Shown here: in pieces, positions 23,227-34,381 of the stretch
Position numbering within the stretch: position 1 is the first letter of the stretch
Layout of the letters: each line of letters starts with the position of its first letter
Source of the DNA: Plenodomus lindquistii
Lineage: Eukaryota; Ascomycota; Dothideomycetes; Pleosporales; Leptosphaeriaceae
Direction of reading: 5' to 3'
Length of the DNA stretch: 64,000 bases
NCBI GenBank assembly: GCA_025504975.1
Contig: JANUWI010000013.1
Span: forward strand, 620,001 to 684,000
Notes under the pieces: model-generated
The model's database searches: none
The model's input: only the letters and a program-made list of their open reading frames with translations
What the model was told of the DNA's origin: nothing
Program-made: the position numbers and the translations under genes

Positions 23227-23520
23227 TCATCCTATGTGACGGATCTCGACTCGGGGAATAAACGGTCTTTTGTCCGGCAGAATCTGGATCTTGACGTGGT
23301 TGTCGTCGAGAACGGCGAGAAATTCAAGAGACTCAAAGATACGGTACGCAATTAGTACGTTGATTGATGTCAACTCAGATTCATCAACATGAGCAGCAAA
23401 GTCTACCTGCTGGTAAAGGCAGAGGAACGGGACGGTGAGGTGGTCTCTTTGGGGTTGAAAGATTCTGCGTTTCTCAAATGCCAGTACAAGACCAGCACGT
23501 ATACGTATAGGTAGTTCCAC
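23227..23520 (-). CDS. Hypothetical ORF, 97 codons
   Basis: An ATG-to-stop frame with protein-like composition (beta-rich, VDESELTSINVLIAYRIFES). It has no signal peptide or known domain. It may be the end of a larger, otherwise decayed gene. Weak support. Confidence 0.25.
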   Translation of the reverse strand: MELPIRIRAGLVLAFEKRRIFQPQRDHLTVPFLCLYQQVDFAAHVDESELTSINVLIAYRIFESLEFLAVLDDNHVKIQILPDKRPFIPRVEIRHIG

Positions 23521-24312
23521 ACTGAAGGATTTCTCATTTGCGGCTCACGTCGTGAGTATCACGTTACTTGGTCGTCGCCAGGTGTCTTCGAAACCCTTTA
23601 TAGCTAGCAGGAAACATGTTCGGGCTCGCGGTGGAGTCACATTTGGTAGGTAAACTGCGTCGCGCATTCGTACGACGTGCAGCCACACCCCTTGCCAATT
23701 GTCAACGTCCTTACGAAGCCGACTATGTACTTGCTGATTTTAGTAATCGGCTGTAGCTTCCTCTCGGCCGTTGATGGGCGAAGGTGCTTTTTCAGGTTCT
23801 TGAGCGGAGCGTACACAGCAATCTCGCTTTGGATAGGTTATATGTGGCGGCAACTGATCATTTGGTCGATATCCTGGGCAAATTCGGTCAGCCCTCTCCT
23901 CGTGATCGTGCGTCTGGCCAACGTTCGATCATAGTTCTACTCTGCCTGCTGATATCTCTGGAATTCGGTAAGCGCTATCGTAAAGGCTTGAAAATGTGGT
24001 TGTTCCAGATGAGTAGTATAGGTGGCTGTAGAGGGACGTAGTATAGATATAGATGTCGTTATCTGATAAAGCGCGTGGTTAAACCGCACCGCAGTGTAGT
24101 GGTCTGGATGGACGGGGGCTGTACCGGACGGTTTGTATCATAGGTTAGCATGACAATGGATAGATGTAGTGCATAGTACGAAAAGAAGACAGGCTGCCCT
24201 TCACGAAAACATAACCGCATGAATCGAGAGAGCAGAAGAGCTTCCAAATGAAATTCATGCTGCTCAGGAGAGTTATATAATGGACCTGGCATACACCGTT
24301 TCAAACCGTTGC
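23521..24312. other. Intergenic region
   Basis: About 790 bp between two minus-strand features. A short hydrophobic frame near 23700-23930 has no supporting context. Nothing else is seen. Confidence 0.35.
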
Positions 24313-25495
24313 TTACGGCACCGGCGACCGACGCCTGATAACAGAAGGCTTGAAGTATTTTTGATAGCGTTCCAGATCGAAACTACCATCCTCAAACTCC
24401 CTGCTATCAGGCTCCCCTGCCCAGCAGAACGCCCGACATTTCCCAAGGATTTCTCCCCCTTCCAGGACTGCATCACACGCGACCCATCTGTACGCGGCCG
24501 TCTCGTAAGCCGCCAATCGGTCAAAGTGGGCTTCCGAGGTCAGCTTCCACACCGTCCTTTTCACATTGCCAGAGTGGCAAGGTATCAGTATTGGATATAT
24601 ACTCCACATTTCGATACGGAAACCAGAAATGGTAGCTGGTTCCGTGCTCGGGAGTTCTGGGAGACTGAGAATTGCTTGCAGGACTTCAGGATCCATGAGT
24701 GAGCCGTAAAAGAACATGTGGAATGGCTGTAATGGCTCTCCGGGGATGTTTGCTTTCGTGTCTTGGAGGAACTGATAGTAGTGTGCCTTGTCTATGTGCT
24801 TGACTGCCTCAGGAGACACAGGAGAAGGTAGGCTGGCAAATGGGTAGGACTGGGGTCGGGGTTGGGTTAGCTTACATAAGACCTAACCCCAACCCAGCCA
24901 TATAACCCCATTTTTTCGACTGCCAAGCAGGTTGAGGTAAGGCTCGGGTCTCACGGGCCAAGGGTTAGGGTTAGGTTTTACGTAAGTAGGTTAAGCTAGG
25001 TTAGTAACTGTGCGTAACCTCCCTAGCACGCGTAGAATTTTTTTTCACGCGTGTACTACGTGTATTCTACTATAATAAATGCCTATACTAATTTTTACAT
25101 GCTACGTAGGTATGTGGTAGGCAGCGCGACGTGACAAAATTTACTAAAACTTAACCCGTTACCCAACCTATAGGTTAACCCGTACCCACGCTTGGACCAC
25201 CCTAGTCCTACCCTAACCCTTGGCCTGTGAGACCCGAGCCTTACCTCAACCCCAAGATCACGTGACCCCAACCTAACCCCAACCCACGCTCGGGCCAACG
25301 TAACCCAACCCGTACCCAACCTCTGGGTACACCCTACCCATTTGCCAGCCTAGGAGAAGGTGGGGGTACCATGCTCGCCGGTGTTGTGTACTTGGACAGG
25401 TGCGGAGGTGGAGGCGGGATTGCAGTAGTTGGTATCGAAACTTCATCTTCTCGACGAGATGAGGGTGGAGGCGGAGGCGGAGGCGCGTGGTCCAT
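24313..25495 (-). pseudogene. AIG2-like gamma-glutamylcyclotransferase-family gene split by a transposon
   Basis: The catalytic half (24819-24313) shows HMFFYGSLMDPEVL, the YGSL signature of the AIG2/GGCT fold, and LAAYETAAYRW with the candidate catalytic Glu. The family cleaves or forms gamma-glutamyl cyclic linkages. The N-terminal part lies at 25495-25362 (MDHAPPPPPPP.. proline-rich, ending VPPPSP). The two parts are separated by a 522-bp inverted-repeat element with a 10-bp target duplication; removing the element and one duplication puts them exactly in frame. The N-terminal part reads to a stop within the element (25334). The gene is therefore broken unless the element is spliced out or translation restarts at the ATG of HMFFYGSL, which would keep the catalytic domain. 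Confidence 0.75.
24830..25351. mobile_element. Mutator-like non-autonomous element, 522 bp
   Basis: A perfect 19-bp terminal inverted repeat (AGGCTGGCAAATGGGTAGG) bounds the unit. The flanks 24820-24829 and 25352-25361 are identical (AGGAGAAGGT), a 10-bp target duplication as typical for Mutator-like elements. A second internal inverted repeat (about 24931-24970 against 25215-25253, GGTTGAGGTAAGGCTCGGGT) makes the unit foldback-like. It contains telomere-like TTAGGG units (GGGTTAGGGTTAGG at 24962-24975) and many degenerate AACCC repeats, but no transposase frame. It sits inside the AIG2-like gene. Confidence 0.85.
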
Positions 25496-25976
25496 TGTGG
25501 AAGCCGCTGAGCGCAACCTTGAAAGGATGCGCGTTATCTTTCGCTGAAGGACTTGAAGTCATGTTCCGACTGTCACATAATTACAGCGACTTCTCTTCCG
25601 AAGACAGCATACTAAAATTGTTCTGCGACGCTCTTTGCAGTGTAAGGTGGTCCTGATCAGCTGGAATAGCCCTATCGGCGCTGGTACACGGTCTGTCTGT
25701 GCACGTACGCACAACACCTCAGGACCGCGCAATTGCTGTCCCAAATCCACTGAATCATTCCTTCCGAACAATGTTGGCTCATGGGACTAATGAGACATAG
25801 TGTTGTGATCTAGCTCTACTTGGGAGACTGCTTTTGCGCCCAGCCTGGCAAATTTGGGAGCGGATACTTGTGTTGCTTCTGAGCTTACACCCAATGCATC
25901 GCTACTCGGTCTTCTGATTGCCTGCTTCTTGTGGAACCCATTTGATGCTGACTTTCAGGCCTGTTTCCTCTTCTTT

Positions 25977-26034
25977 GGGGCGGGTGCAGCCATTTGATAC
26001 GCGACCATCGGCCCTCAACAGATAAGCTACCCAG
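25977..26034. repeat. Dispersed repeat fragment, copy A
   Basis: 58 bp (core TTTGATACGCGACCATCGGC) that recurs at 27924-27981. The differences are mostly transitions. Confidence 0.6.
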
Positions 26035-26137
26035 AAACCCTAGGGTATCCGACACACTGGTGGTTTTAGCTTAGAAGTAGTTGGCATGAACATTTGAAAT
26101 GCCCTGCGCATCGACTGATAGTTGTAGGTCAGGTAAA

Positions 26138-26271
26138 TACGGGAGGTAGTCACCTCGGCTTGCATGCCTGTTTTTTGGCCACCCAATCAGCACGCTAGAC
26201 TAACCAAAACCAAAAGACATTATTGGTTAAAGGAGTGACAAGCATGTAAACCGAGCTGACTACCTCCTGTA
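26138..26271. mobile_element. Short TA-flanked inverted-repeat element
   Basis: TA at both ends encloses arms CGGGAGGTAGTCACCTCGGC (left) and, inverted, CAGGAGGTAGTCAGCTCGGT (right), continuing into GCATGC/ACATGC. The length is 134 bp, with an internal CGCTAGACTAACCAA shared with the copy at 22943-23073. It lies immediately downstream of the stop of the next gene. Confidence 0.65.
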
Positions 26272-26300
26272 GCTCTTCGGACTCACTATCCAGATCTCGC

Positions 26301-27500
26301 TTATGCCCTCGGCCTCTTCTTCATCTGACGCGGCGGCATGTGAACTGTCCACCATATGTCATCCAGCCCGTCGTCATGGCCTGGCTCCTCGGCCCGTCCA
26401 CTACCAACATCAGCCGCCTCTTCTCCCTTGTCCTGCCTCTCTTCTTCCGTCGTCGTGACATGCTCCTCGGCTACCGTGGCGCCCTGAACGAACCTCGTCA
26501 TCTGGCCCAGCGACATCATCTGCTCCGCGACGACCCACCAGAGCTCGTCCACCAGCACCTCGGCGGCCGCTTTGAAAACGGGCTTGAACCAGCCCCTTTC
26601 CCCATCGCCAACCTTGGTTTCTTCTTCTGCTTCGTCGTCGTCCTCGACGATCCCCTGGTCCGTCTCTGCGGCTGCGACCAGCAGGAACGGGACGTCGCCG
26701 GATCGCCAACGCGACTTCCCCTCATGCGCCTCCTTTGCTTCCGCCAGCGATGTCCGCAGCACCGAGGCCACGGCGGCGGGTGATGCACAGAGGAAGACGG
26801 GCAGATTGAGACCCGACGGGAGGACGCCAGACTCGCCCATGGCGCGATAAGTGGCGCGCGCCTTCTCAACCCAGTCTCCTCCCCTCCCCGCCCCCCCCTT
26901 TCCTTCCTCGCCCTTGGCGTCTTCGTCTTCGTCGTTGTCGTCCAACGCGACCCAGCGGATCTCGAACGAGCGTCGCGCCTCGGCGATTTCGTCGGCCGGC
27001 TGCCCTTCCTCCAACGCCTTCTGGATCGGGATCTCCGCCATGTCCCGTGCGCGTGTGTGGAATTTGGCCACGTCCGACTGCGGCATGGCGGCGACGGCGC
27101 TGGAAGTATAGAACGCGACGAAGCCCCAGGCCCCGCCGCCGCCGCCGCCCGCCCGTCTGCGCCAAGTCTTGAGCCAGTCGGGGGGAGGTGGCCGAGGCCG
27201 TTGCTGCTGCTGCTTCTGCGCAGACGACGACGACGACGCGTTGGCGGCAGAAGAAGACTCTTTCTCGAGCTTCATGCGGCGCAGCTGCTCCTGCCACACG
27301 ACGCGGGCCATTTCCATAACGCCGTCCTCGCCGCCGAGCGCTTCGCGAAAGCCGGCCTGCATCTTGGCGCGCTCCTCATCCGACAGCGCGGCGTTGTCCG
27401 CGGGCGTGGCGCGGGCATACCGCTGGAAGTTCCAGCCGGGCGGCCAGTAGGTGCTGGCGGCGTCGGTATAGGAGGTGAATGAGGTGGACGGTTTCGACAT
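26301..27500 (-). CDS. Hypothetical GC-rich fungal protein
   Basis: A single 399-codon frame with ATG at 27500. Its content is clearly higher in GC than its neighbours, which also creates long antisense shadow frames. It contains Ser/Ala, Gln, Pro and Gly runs (QKQQQQRPRPPPP, GGGGGG). Between them lie ordered blocks: WGFVAFYTSSAVAA near residue 125, RRSFEIRWVALDDNDEDED near 175 and LPVFLCASPAAVASVL near 235. There are no membrane spans. I do not recognise a named family; it resembles the lineage-restricted conserved hypotheticals of ascomycetes. Confidence 0.65.
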   Translation of the reverse strand: MSKPSTSFTSYTDAASTYWPPGWNFQRYARATPADNAALSDEERAKMQAGFREALGGEDGVMEMARVVWQEQLRRMKLEKESSSAANASSSSSAQKQQQQRPRPPPPDWLKTWRRRAGGGGGGAWGFVAFYTSSAVAAMPQSDVAKFHTRARDMAEIPIQKALEEGQPADEIAEARRSFEIRWVALDDNDEDEDAKGEEGKGGAGRGGDWVEKARATYRAMGESGVLPSGLNLPVFLCASPAAVASVLRTSLAEAKEAHEGKSRWRSGDVPFLLVAAAETDQGIVEDDDEAEEETKVGDGERGWFKPVFKAAAEVLVDELWWVVAEQMMSLGQMTRFVQGATVAEEHVTTTEEERQDKGEEAADVGSGRAEEPGHDDGLDDIWWTVHMPPRQMKKRPRA

Positions 27501-28452
27501 GGCTCTGGGTCCGAGGCGGGGTGGATAAGGTAAGTAGTGAGTTGGTAGGGTTGTACCCTACAGAGAGCAAAATGTCACGCGCGAAGGAGTAATAGCACAA
27601 AAGAAAAGGAGACGAGTCTTGGGTGGAAAAGATAGTTGCTCCATCCGTTGCAATTGACGGCGCTGCTAATTGCACGCTGGCCTGCAGTGAAGGTGGTGAC
27701 TAAGCCACGGCCAATGGCATGTAGTCCTGTGGCTATTGCATACAAGCAACTAAGCAAGACAGCCGTTAAACGCCCCAGTCCACGATAGAAAGTACTGAAG
27801 AGTACGTACAGGCACTACTGACTTTTAGTCTTCTTATTTCCCAGGCGATCCTAGTCCCATCTGTGCTCTCAGCCTAGGCGAGTTCACCCTAGGCTATCTA
27901 ACCAGCACGCCACCCGGCCTGTCGGGGCTGGTGCAGCTATCTGATACGCGACCACCAGCCTTTAGCAGATAAGCTGCCCAGGTGTCAACTGTAACAATGT
28001 CTATTATATTGTTCTTTAACCATTTCTTTCACATACGACCATAGGACACTGAGAACTAGGATACTAGTCCGACTCGCCGTCTGTCATGGTGCTGATTTTA
28101 GGTTCTAGCCAATTTGCGAGCATCAGTTGCCCGTGAACGGGTTTCAGTATCCAGGCCATACGCCACAGCTGTCGCTGTCTTAACAGAAGCTGGATTAAAG
28201 TTAATCGTCCAACGCGCGCAGTCTAATTAGTCATGTGCAAAAAGAAGATACTAAGCTATGTATAGATAAGCTGCGATTCCCATACCGTTTGACATGAGCA
28301 GAACTTTGTCGTAATGAGTGAAGCAGTCCGCTTCCAATCCGCTCCAAGGCCCGTCATAATAAAATCCAAGACGAAGCAACTGAAAGACTTAATCAGATGA
28401 TCATCTGTCGTTGCTTACAATAGCTAGTGTGGGGTACTACCAGCTGACATTC
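27501..28452. other. Intergenic region at the left border of the gene cluster
   Basis: About 950 bp with the dispersed repeat at 27924-27981 and no gene. It separates the hypothetical gene from the first cluster gene. Confidence 0.4.
27924..27981. repeat. Dispersed repeat fragment, copy B
   Basis: Same 58-bp sequence as at 25977-26034 (core TCTGATACGCGACCACCAGC), differing mainly by C/T and G/A changes. Confidence 0.6.
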
Positions 28453-28496
28453 GGACCCGAGTTGCTTGTAAACGTACCGAACACGCGAACCCGAGT
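28453..28496 (+). promoter_or_regulatory. Two ACCCGAGT motifs upstream of the P450 gene
   Basis: GGACCCGAGT at 28453-28462 and GAACCCGAGT at 28487-28496 lie 142 and 108 bp before the P450 start. The same motif occurs upstream of other cluster genes (32798, 38438, 38461, 46940). Confidence 0.6.
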
Positions 28497-28594
28497 GCTG
28501 ACACTAGGATAGCGAACATTACCTGCCATAATGAGCAGTGGGAACGGTTCACAGGTATGCGTACTAAGAACAACGTTTTGCTGTTGTCGCAATC

Positions 28595-30539
28595 ATGAAT
28601 CACGTGCATCATGCTTTGAGCGACATGTTTTCTAGAAACTTATTCACTGTTGTTGTTGCAACTACCTTATTCGCACTGTTCAAATTGTTCAAATCATTCC
28701 AATCGTACAAATCCCTCAGGCACATCCCCGGTCCGAAAGCAGCAGCCCTCACGAACCTGGTGCGGCGCTCATGGGCAAAATCCGGTCGCATCCATGAGAC
28801 ACATCTTCGCGTGCACCAGGAGTACGGCTCCGTCGTCCGCGTGGGCCCGAATGCTGTGTTGGTCTCGCAGCCGCGCGCCATCGACAGCATCTTCGGGTTC
28901 ACATCGCGGGCGAAGAAGGTAACGTGCTCGTAACCTATGTCCTCCCACCAAGCTGAAGGATACATCCCACCTCACAAGATCCTCGCTAACAAAGCCGCCC
29001 AGTCCGAATTTTACAACGCGCTCATGCCACGCATGAAAGGCGGCCCCATCCCCGACGTCTTCGCGACGCTGGACGAAGACGTACACCGCCAGATGCGGCG
29101 GCCCGTTGCGAACCTCTACAGCATTGGCAACCTCGTCTCCTTCGAGCCACTCATCACGTCCACGCTGCGGCACCTTTTCATGCGTCTAGACGAGCGCTTC
29201 ACGGACCGTGAGGACACCGCGTTCGACATGTATGACTGGCTGCAGTTCTTCACGTTCGACGTCATTGGCGAGGTGACGTTCTCACGGCGCCTCGGGTTTC
29301 TGGATGCAGGAGGGGATATCGAGGGTGTGATCGAGGCGAATTGGAATTATTTCAAAGCTGCGGCGCCGGTGAGTGTGGAATTAACCTTAGCCCCTGGGAG
29401 AGATTGAGAGTGATGTATGGGCTGATCAAGGGACGCAGAATACCCAGATGCCATGGCTGGATTATCTCTGGAAGGATAACCCTTTGCTGCTCGGGGGGTC
29501 GAAAAAGAATCTCGTGGCTGAGTTCTCTTTCGCGCGGATCCACGAGCGGATGAGCTTGACGCCGGATCAGAGGGAGAGCATCAACCAGCGCGACTTCCTG
29601 TCCTGCTTTATCAGGGAGAAGGAGAAGGACAGCGCGTTACCTGCTAGGTGAGCATTCCCACACAGTCTCATCCTAACGACATGTGTGCATCACTGACGCG
29701 GCGGCAGCGCCGTCCCCACCTGGACAAACTCAAACATCCAAGCCGGCGTCGATACAACCAGCATCCTCGAAAGCGCCCTGTTCTACCACCTCCTCAAGAA
29801 TCCCGCCACCCTCGCGACCTTGCGCGCCGAAATTGATGCCGCGGCAAAGGCAGGCCGCATCTCAGACTTCGTGTCGTGGAAGGAGTCGCAGACGCTGCCG
29901 TATCTGGAGGCCTGCATCCACGAAGCGTCGCGGCTGCATCCGCCCATTTGCTTCCCGATCGAGCGCGTCGTGGGGAAGCAAGGGCTGCGGATAGATGGGT
30001 TTGCGATTCCGCCAGGGACGAGGGTCTCGATGGTATGTGTTTACGATAAATTTTATAGAGATGCGGGAACGACGCTAACGAAATCGTGGGGATAGAGCCC
30101 GTGGACGGTTCATCGTGAGAAGTGGCTGTACGGAGAGGACGCAGAAGTGTGGCGGCCGGAGCGGTGGCTCGTGGGCGAGGAGCAGAAGAGGGCAATGTAT
30201 GGCTCATTACTTACGGTACGTTTCTACCTCCTTCACAAACTCCCCCTAACGTCTTGGACGGGGCTGACGAGGCACCGATCAGTTTGGCGCGGGCCATCGG
30301 TCTTGCCTGGGCAAAAACTTGTCGTATTTTCAGATCTTCAAGCTAGTGCCCTCGCTGCTGCAAAAATACGATGTAAGTCATGTTCTGTTTTTTCCCTGTG
30401 GGCGTAGCGTGTGGCATTGAGTGAGAGGCTGATGAAGGCGTAGCTTGAACTGGTGCGGCCGGAAGAGGAGTGGAAGATTGAGAACTATTGGTTTGCGCAG
30501 CCGTCGGGGTTTGATGTGAGGATTATGCGAAGGAGGTAG
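28595..30539 (+). CDS. Cytochrome P450 monooxygenase
   Basis: Seven exons (28595-28918, 29003-29368, 29439-29647, 29708-30032, 30096-30215, 30283-30372, 30444-30539) give 509 residues. Landmarks are an N-terminal membrane anchor (FTVVVATTLFALFKLFKSF), a proline hinge (HIPGPK), the I-helix NIQAGVDTTS near 308-317, the ExxR motif EASR in LEACIHEASRLHPPICFPIER, the PERW motif, and heme binding FGAGHRSCLG with Cys near 456. All catalytic features are present. In this cluster a likely job is oxidation of an aromatic methyl group to hydroxymethyl or beyond (inference). It converges with the O-methyltransferase gene. Confidence 0.92.
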
Positions 30540-30966
30540 ATGGAGGGAGATTTGCGAGACGAGGGAATGCACGACAGGTTGGCAGTATGTAGGCGGGATA
30601 CGTCGAGGTCGAAAGGACCGTCATGGGACCTAGACATCTTACCAGCTACGGAATTCGGTAGAATAATATCTGTCTACAGACGGTTATTGTACGTGTGTGT
30701 GCGCGTGAGCATCGAGGCAGTGGATGGCCATGAGTCGACAGAGGTTTCGATGAGGTCGTTCCTGGGTAGCACGAGCAGTATCAAAGGGACAAGTGAAAAG
30801 GCGGCACAGCCTTCGAAGAAACACGCGACGTCGATCAAACGATATATATGTCAGGGAGATGCATGCGGTTCCAAGAACGCTTTGCCATGTAGAAAGAGAC
30901 GCTCCATTCAACGTTTATTTACGCAAGCTAGCCTTGGATAGGATAGGTTCTGACGCTAATTGCTTA
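30540..30966. other. Convergent intergenic region between P450 and O-methyltransferase
   Basis: 427 bp holding both 3' ends; no gene or repeat seen. Confidence 0.4.
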
Positions 30967-32615
30967 CTAATCACTTGCATCAGGGAGCCCCGCTTCGGTT
31001 ATGCCCACCATGCTTCTCACCTCCCAGAACTTTCGCAGCCTAAGTCCTGCTCTCTCCAGCAAAGCTTTGAATTCGGTAGGCGTCCGCTCGATCCCGTTCA
31101 ACGTCGCCATGAGCGCAAGGTCCCGCGTATGGCAGTACCGTACGTGATACCCGTAATTCGCGGGTAGTGGACTGGGAGCCGGGGGGATCTCGGCGCAACC
31201 AAAGGTCGTGTTCATGACGGGATCACAGATCAGAATGCGCGATTTAGGACCCATAGACGCCTTTATGGCCTGTAGGATTGCGACGCAATAATCATCGGAC
31301 CAATCATGACTGGGAGCTGTTAGTCAGAGAGCCTCGCAGACAGGACCTACATCAAGGTCTACTCACAGGATACCGCGCAGCCAGTAGACATCGGCGTTTT
31401 TCACTGGATTTGGCTCGAAGAAATCGTGCGCTTGAAACGTTACGCGACCGCTGGAGACGGCATCGGGCGCTTCCTTCGGATAAAGCTCGTGCTCGCCACG
31501 TTTGACATTCTCGGGACGATCCTGCACGACAAACTTTAGCTTTGGGTAGACGTTCAGCAGCTGCAGTGGGAAGCCTCCTATACTGGAAATTAGCCATATT
31601 AGAGCAAAGCGCGAAGCTCACGTACCGACGCCGCCGCCGACATCGACCACGAGGCCTTCCCCGAGCTCGAGCCAGGGGAAATCGAACGCATGGGCGGCAC
31701 CAGAGGTTTTACCACCGGCCACCATCGCCAGAGCGAAATTCTCAAGCTCCGGTCGATTCACGGTCGCGTCTGACGCGTCTGTAGCACCATTGCAGACGGA
31801 CAAATCGGGGACACCTGGATAGCCCGGACCATCAGAGACGACTTGAATGGGCGGAAGCTTTTCAGTCATCCACTCCCAAAGGGGCTTATCTGTTCCCATG
31901 GCGCGGTGGAAAGCTGTCTCGTTGACTTTGTATGAGTGGCCTTTAGAACCGAGTAGGTAACGAGGGAAATGGTCTGACGCCGAGTAGATATGCAGTCCAC
32001 TTGGAAGAGTCAGAAAGTAGAATTTGAGTCCGGGTTTCTTGAACAACTCACAATAGTTGCACATAAGCTCTCAAGCCTGGATTACCAACCAAAGCTTCAG
32101 AGATACGATTGTTGGCGAACCGATTTTCTGCAACCTCATGGAAGACATGAATGGAACACAAGGTCCTCAAGATGCGCGCTGAGAATTTCAGCACATATAA
32201 TCTGATCCCCGGACTGATCTAGCTCACCCATCTTTCTTTGTTCAATTCCAGTCTTCTCGGCGATTGTCTGGATATCCAACCCATTAGGCCCCGCCCCGTT
32301 GAGAAGGTCTGGAATTCTGCGCTCGGCAGCGATAAACAGCGCGCGTGATTCCATGAACTCTGCCAAAATCTGCTGGATGCGCTGATGAGGCTCTGCCACA
32401 AGTTCAACTAGAGCTCCTGTGACTGCTTCGACTGTTCTCTCTGCGTTCCAAAGCTTATGGCTAGGCAAAATGCGCGACGTGTCCTTGCTATCGTCTTGGT
32501 ACGAGAAGTCTTCTTTGGCCCATTCATCTTTGATTGTCAGAGCTGACTCTTTCAGCAGGTCAGAAAGTCTCAGGAGCTCGTCAGCGTCCTTCGGGGTGTG
32601 GGGACGGCGTTCCAT
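30967..32615 (-). CDS. SAM-dependent O-methyltransferase
   Basis: Five exons (32615-32228, 32178-32052, 31999-31626, 31577-31367, 31309-30967) with 48-57 bp introns give 480 residues. The N-terminal half is the dimerisation winged-helix region (RILRTLCSIHVFHEVAENRF, then IYSASDHFPRYLLG). SAM binding is VVDVGGGVGGFPLQLL near 289-304. The catalytic His is in ILHDWSDDYC near 368. This is the fungal OMT type that methylates phenolic hydroxyls in secondary metabolism, and a ring hydroxyl of the polyketide is the probable substrate here. It shares a 330-bp divergent promoter with the prenyltransferase. Confidence 0.92.
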
Positions 32616-32945
32616 CTCGAGCCCGGTAATGCAATCACGAAAGCAAGCTGCGAAGGCAAGTTGCGAAGCTTCTTTCCTTTCATGTGATCGCCAACTGCTT
32701 TTCTATCTTGTAATTTGCGTATGTGCGGACCTGCGTTGAGCTAGCGATGGTGATGTTGCATCCTCAGCTTACTGGTCGGGTCCCATGTAGGGACCCTGGA
32801 CCCGAGTGGCATGTTCCAGGTTGCTAACACGCCCAAATAGCGGGCGCCCATCAACGTACAAAATTTCTTTTGGTTGGGTAAATGCTGGCGTGCAGCGTGC
32901 TCATTCTTGTCCTTTCTTATTCCGTTTCCATAATCATTCTAAAGT
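32616..32945. promoter_or_regulatory. Divergent promoter of O-methyltransferase and prenyltransferase
   Basis: 330 bp between start codons. GGACCCGAGT lies at 32798-32807, nearly midway, and an inverted partial copy (TCGGGTCCC, 32776-32784) lies just beside it. This suggests that one regulator controls both genes. Confidence 0.6.
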
Positions 32946-34381
32946 ATGAAAGGCACCACAGCCGACAAGACCAACGGCCGCATGGAGAAAGGATATGTGA
33001 AACATCAGAATCAGAATCCCACAAAGGTGTGGCAGTCTTTGCAAAAGGTCATACCCTTACAGGATCGTGATACCGGATTTTGGTGGCACCACACGGGCTA
33101 CCACGTGGCTTGTATGGTTGACGCCTCCGGATACTCCATTGAGAAGCAGTACGAAGTGCTGCTTTTCCATCTACACTGGATCGTGAGTCTTGATCGGAAA
33201 TTGCTTAGAATAATCTCTGACAATTTGATCAGTGTCCACGACTAGGGCCGGCCCCTGGGGACGATGGAAAGTCGAAATGGCACAGCCTGATGGCACACGA
33301 CGGTTCTCCTTTGGAATACTCCTGGAAGTGGAACACGTCTACAGGGAAGCCGGATGTACGATACTCATGGGAGCCGTTCAATCCTGGTTCGGGCAGGACC
33401 GTCGATCCTCGAAACCATGCGCTATCGCTGGATTACATGCGCACGGTGAAGCAAGTCCTGCCAGGCGCAGACTTCACCTGGATCACTTCGCTCCTGGAAG
33501 GGATCGAAAGCGGTGATCAGAAGGCCTCGCACTTCCTCCACGCCGTCGAGTATAGCCAGACAAAACCGTTTGGTCTGAAGTCTTATTTCTTGCCGCGCGA
33601 CTATAAGATTCTGCAAGCGGGCAGCGCGACGACCATGGATGAGTGGGACAAAGTCATCCTGAAGCTCAACCCGAACAACGCCGGTCGCGATATCTTGATG
33701 AAATTTCTCTCAAGCAATCCCCAGGGCAAGTTGTTGCAACCGTGGTACGTCACGCTCTTACGCTTAAGAGGTATCTATAAACTGATGTAGGTAAACAGCG
33801 TCCTAGCCGTAGACGACGTGAAGCCCGAAAAGTCGCGCCTGAAGCTCTACTTCATGACGCCGCACACGAGCTTCTCCTCGCTCCGCGAGATCGTCACCCT
33901 CGGGGGCACGCGTGACGTGCCCGAGTCCAGCTTCCACGACCTGAAGTCCTTCATCTGGACGCTACTGGGGCTTCCCAACGACTACCAGGAAGACACCAAT
34001 GTACCCGCGCACCCGCCCGTCGCTAAGACGTGGTTAGATGAAGAGAATCTCGTCGAGTGCTTCGTGTACTTCTTCGACATCGCGCCGCATAATAGCGAGG
34101 TTGACATCAAGTTCTACCTGCCGACGAGGAGGTATGGCCCGGATGATCGGCAGATCGCGAAACGGCTCGTGGAATGGATGGAGTCAAGAGGTCGTGGGGC
34201 TTGGTGCGATCGGTATCTGCATATGCTGGAGAGGCTGGCTGAGCACCGCGGATTGGAGAATGGCAAGGGGTTACATAGCTATATTAGCTATCAGGTGGGG
34301 AAGGGGCCGGAGCCGGATATCAAGTCTTATCTTACACCTGAGACGTACCATCCGGCACGGTACGCATTGTCGGAGGAGTAA
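32946..34381 (+). CDS. DMATS-type aromatic prenyltransferase
   Basis: Soluble ABBA-fold enzyme that transfers a dimethylallyl group from DMAPP to an aromatic acceptor. Three exons (32946-33182, 33233-33744, 33799-34381) give 443 residues, the usual family length. Landmarks are RDTGFWWHHTGYHVACMVDA near the N-terminus, DGSPLEYSWKWN, the strand repeats SRLKLYFMTPHTSF and VDIKFYLPTRRYG, and DIKSYLTPETYHPARY at the C-terminus, which match the known DMATS barrel strands with their Lys/Tyr diphosphate-binding residues. Prenylation may be on carbon or on a phenolic oxygen; sequence alone does not say. The intron-2 acceptor is chosen to keep VLAVDDVKPEKSRLKLYF in frame. Confidence 0.92.

Larger units (their letters stand above)
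25496..26300. other. Repeat-rich intergenic region
   Basis: Separates the AIG2-like gene start from the next minus-strand gene. It holds the dispersed repeat at 25977 and the MITE at 26138; no gene is seen. Confidence 0.4.

Noticed and set aside
24960..25260. Chromosome end or telomere
   Set aside because: The TTAGGG-like units lie within a bounded mobile element, occur in both orientations and have genes on either side.
26340..27482. Several long frames on the plus strand opposite 26301-27500
   Set aside because: They are created by the high GC of the minus-strand gene; Arg/Ala/Pro-biased and without motifs.
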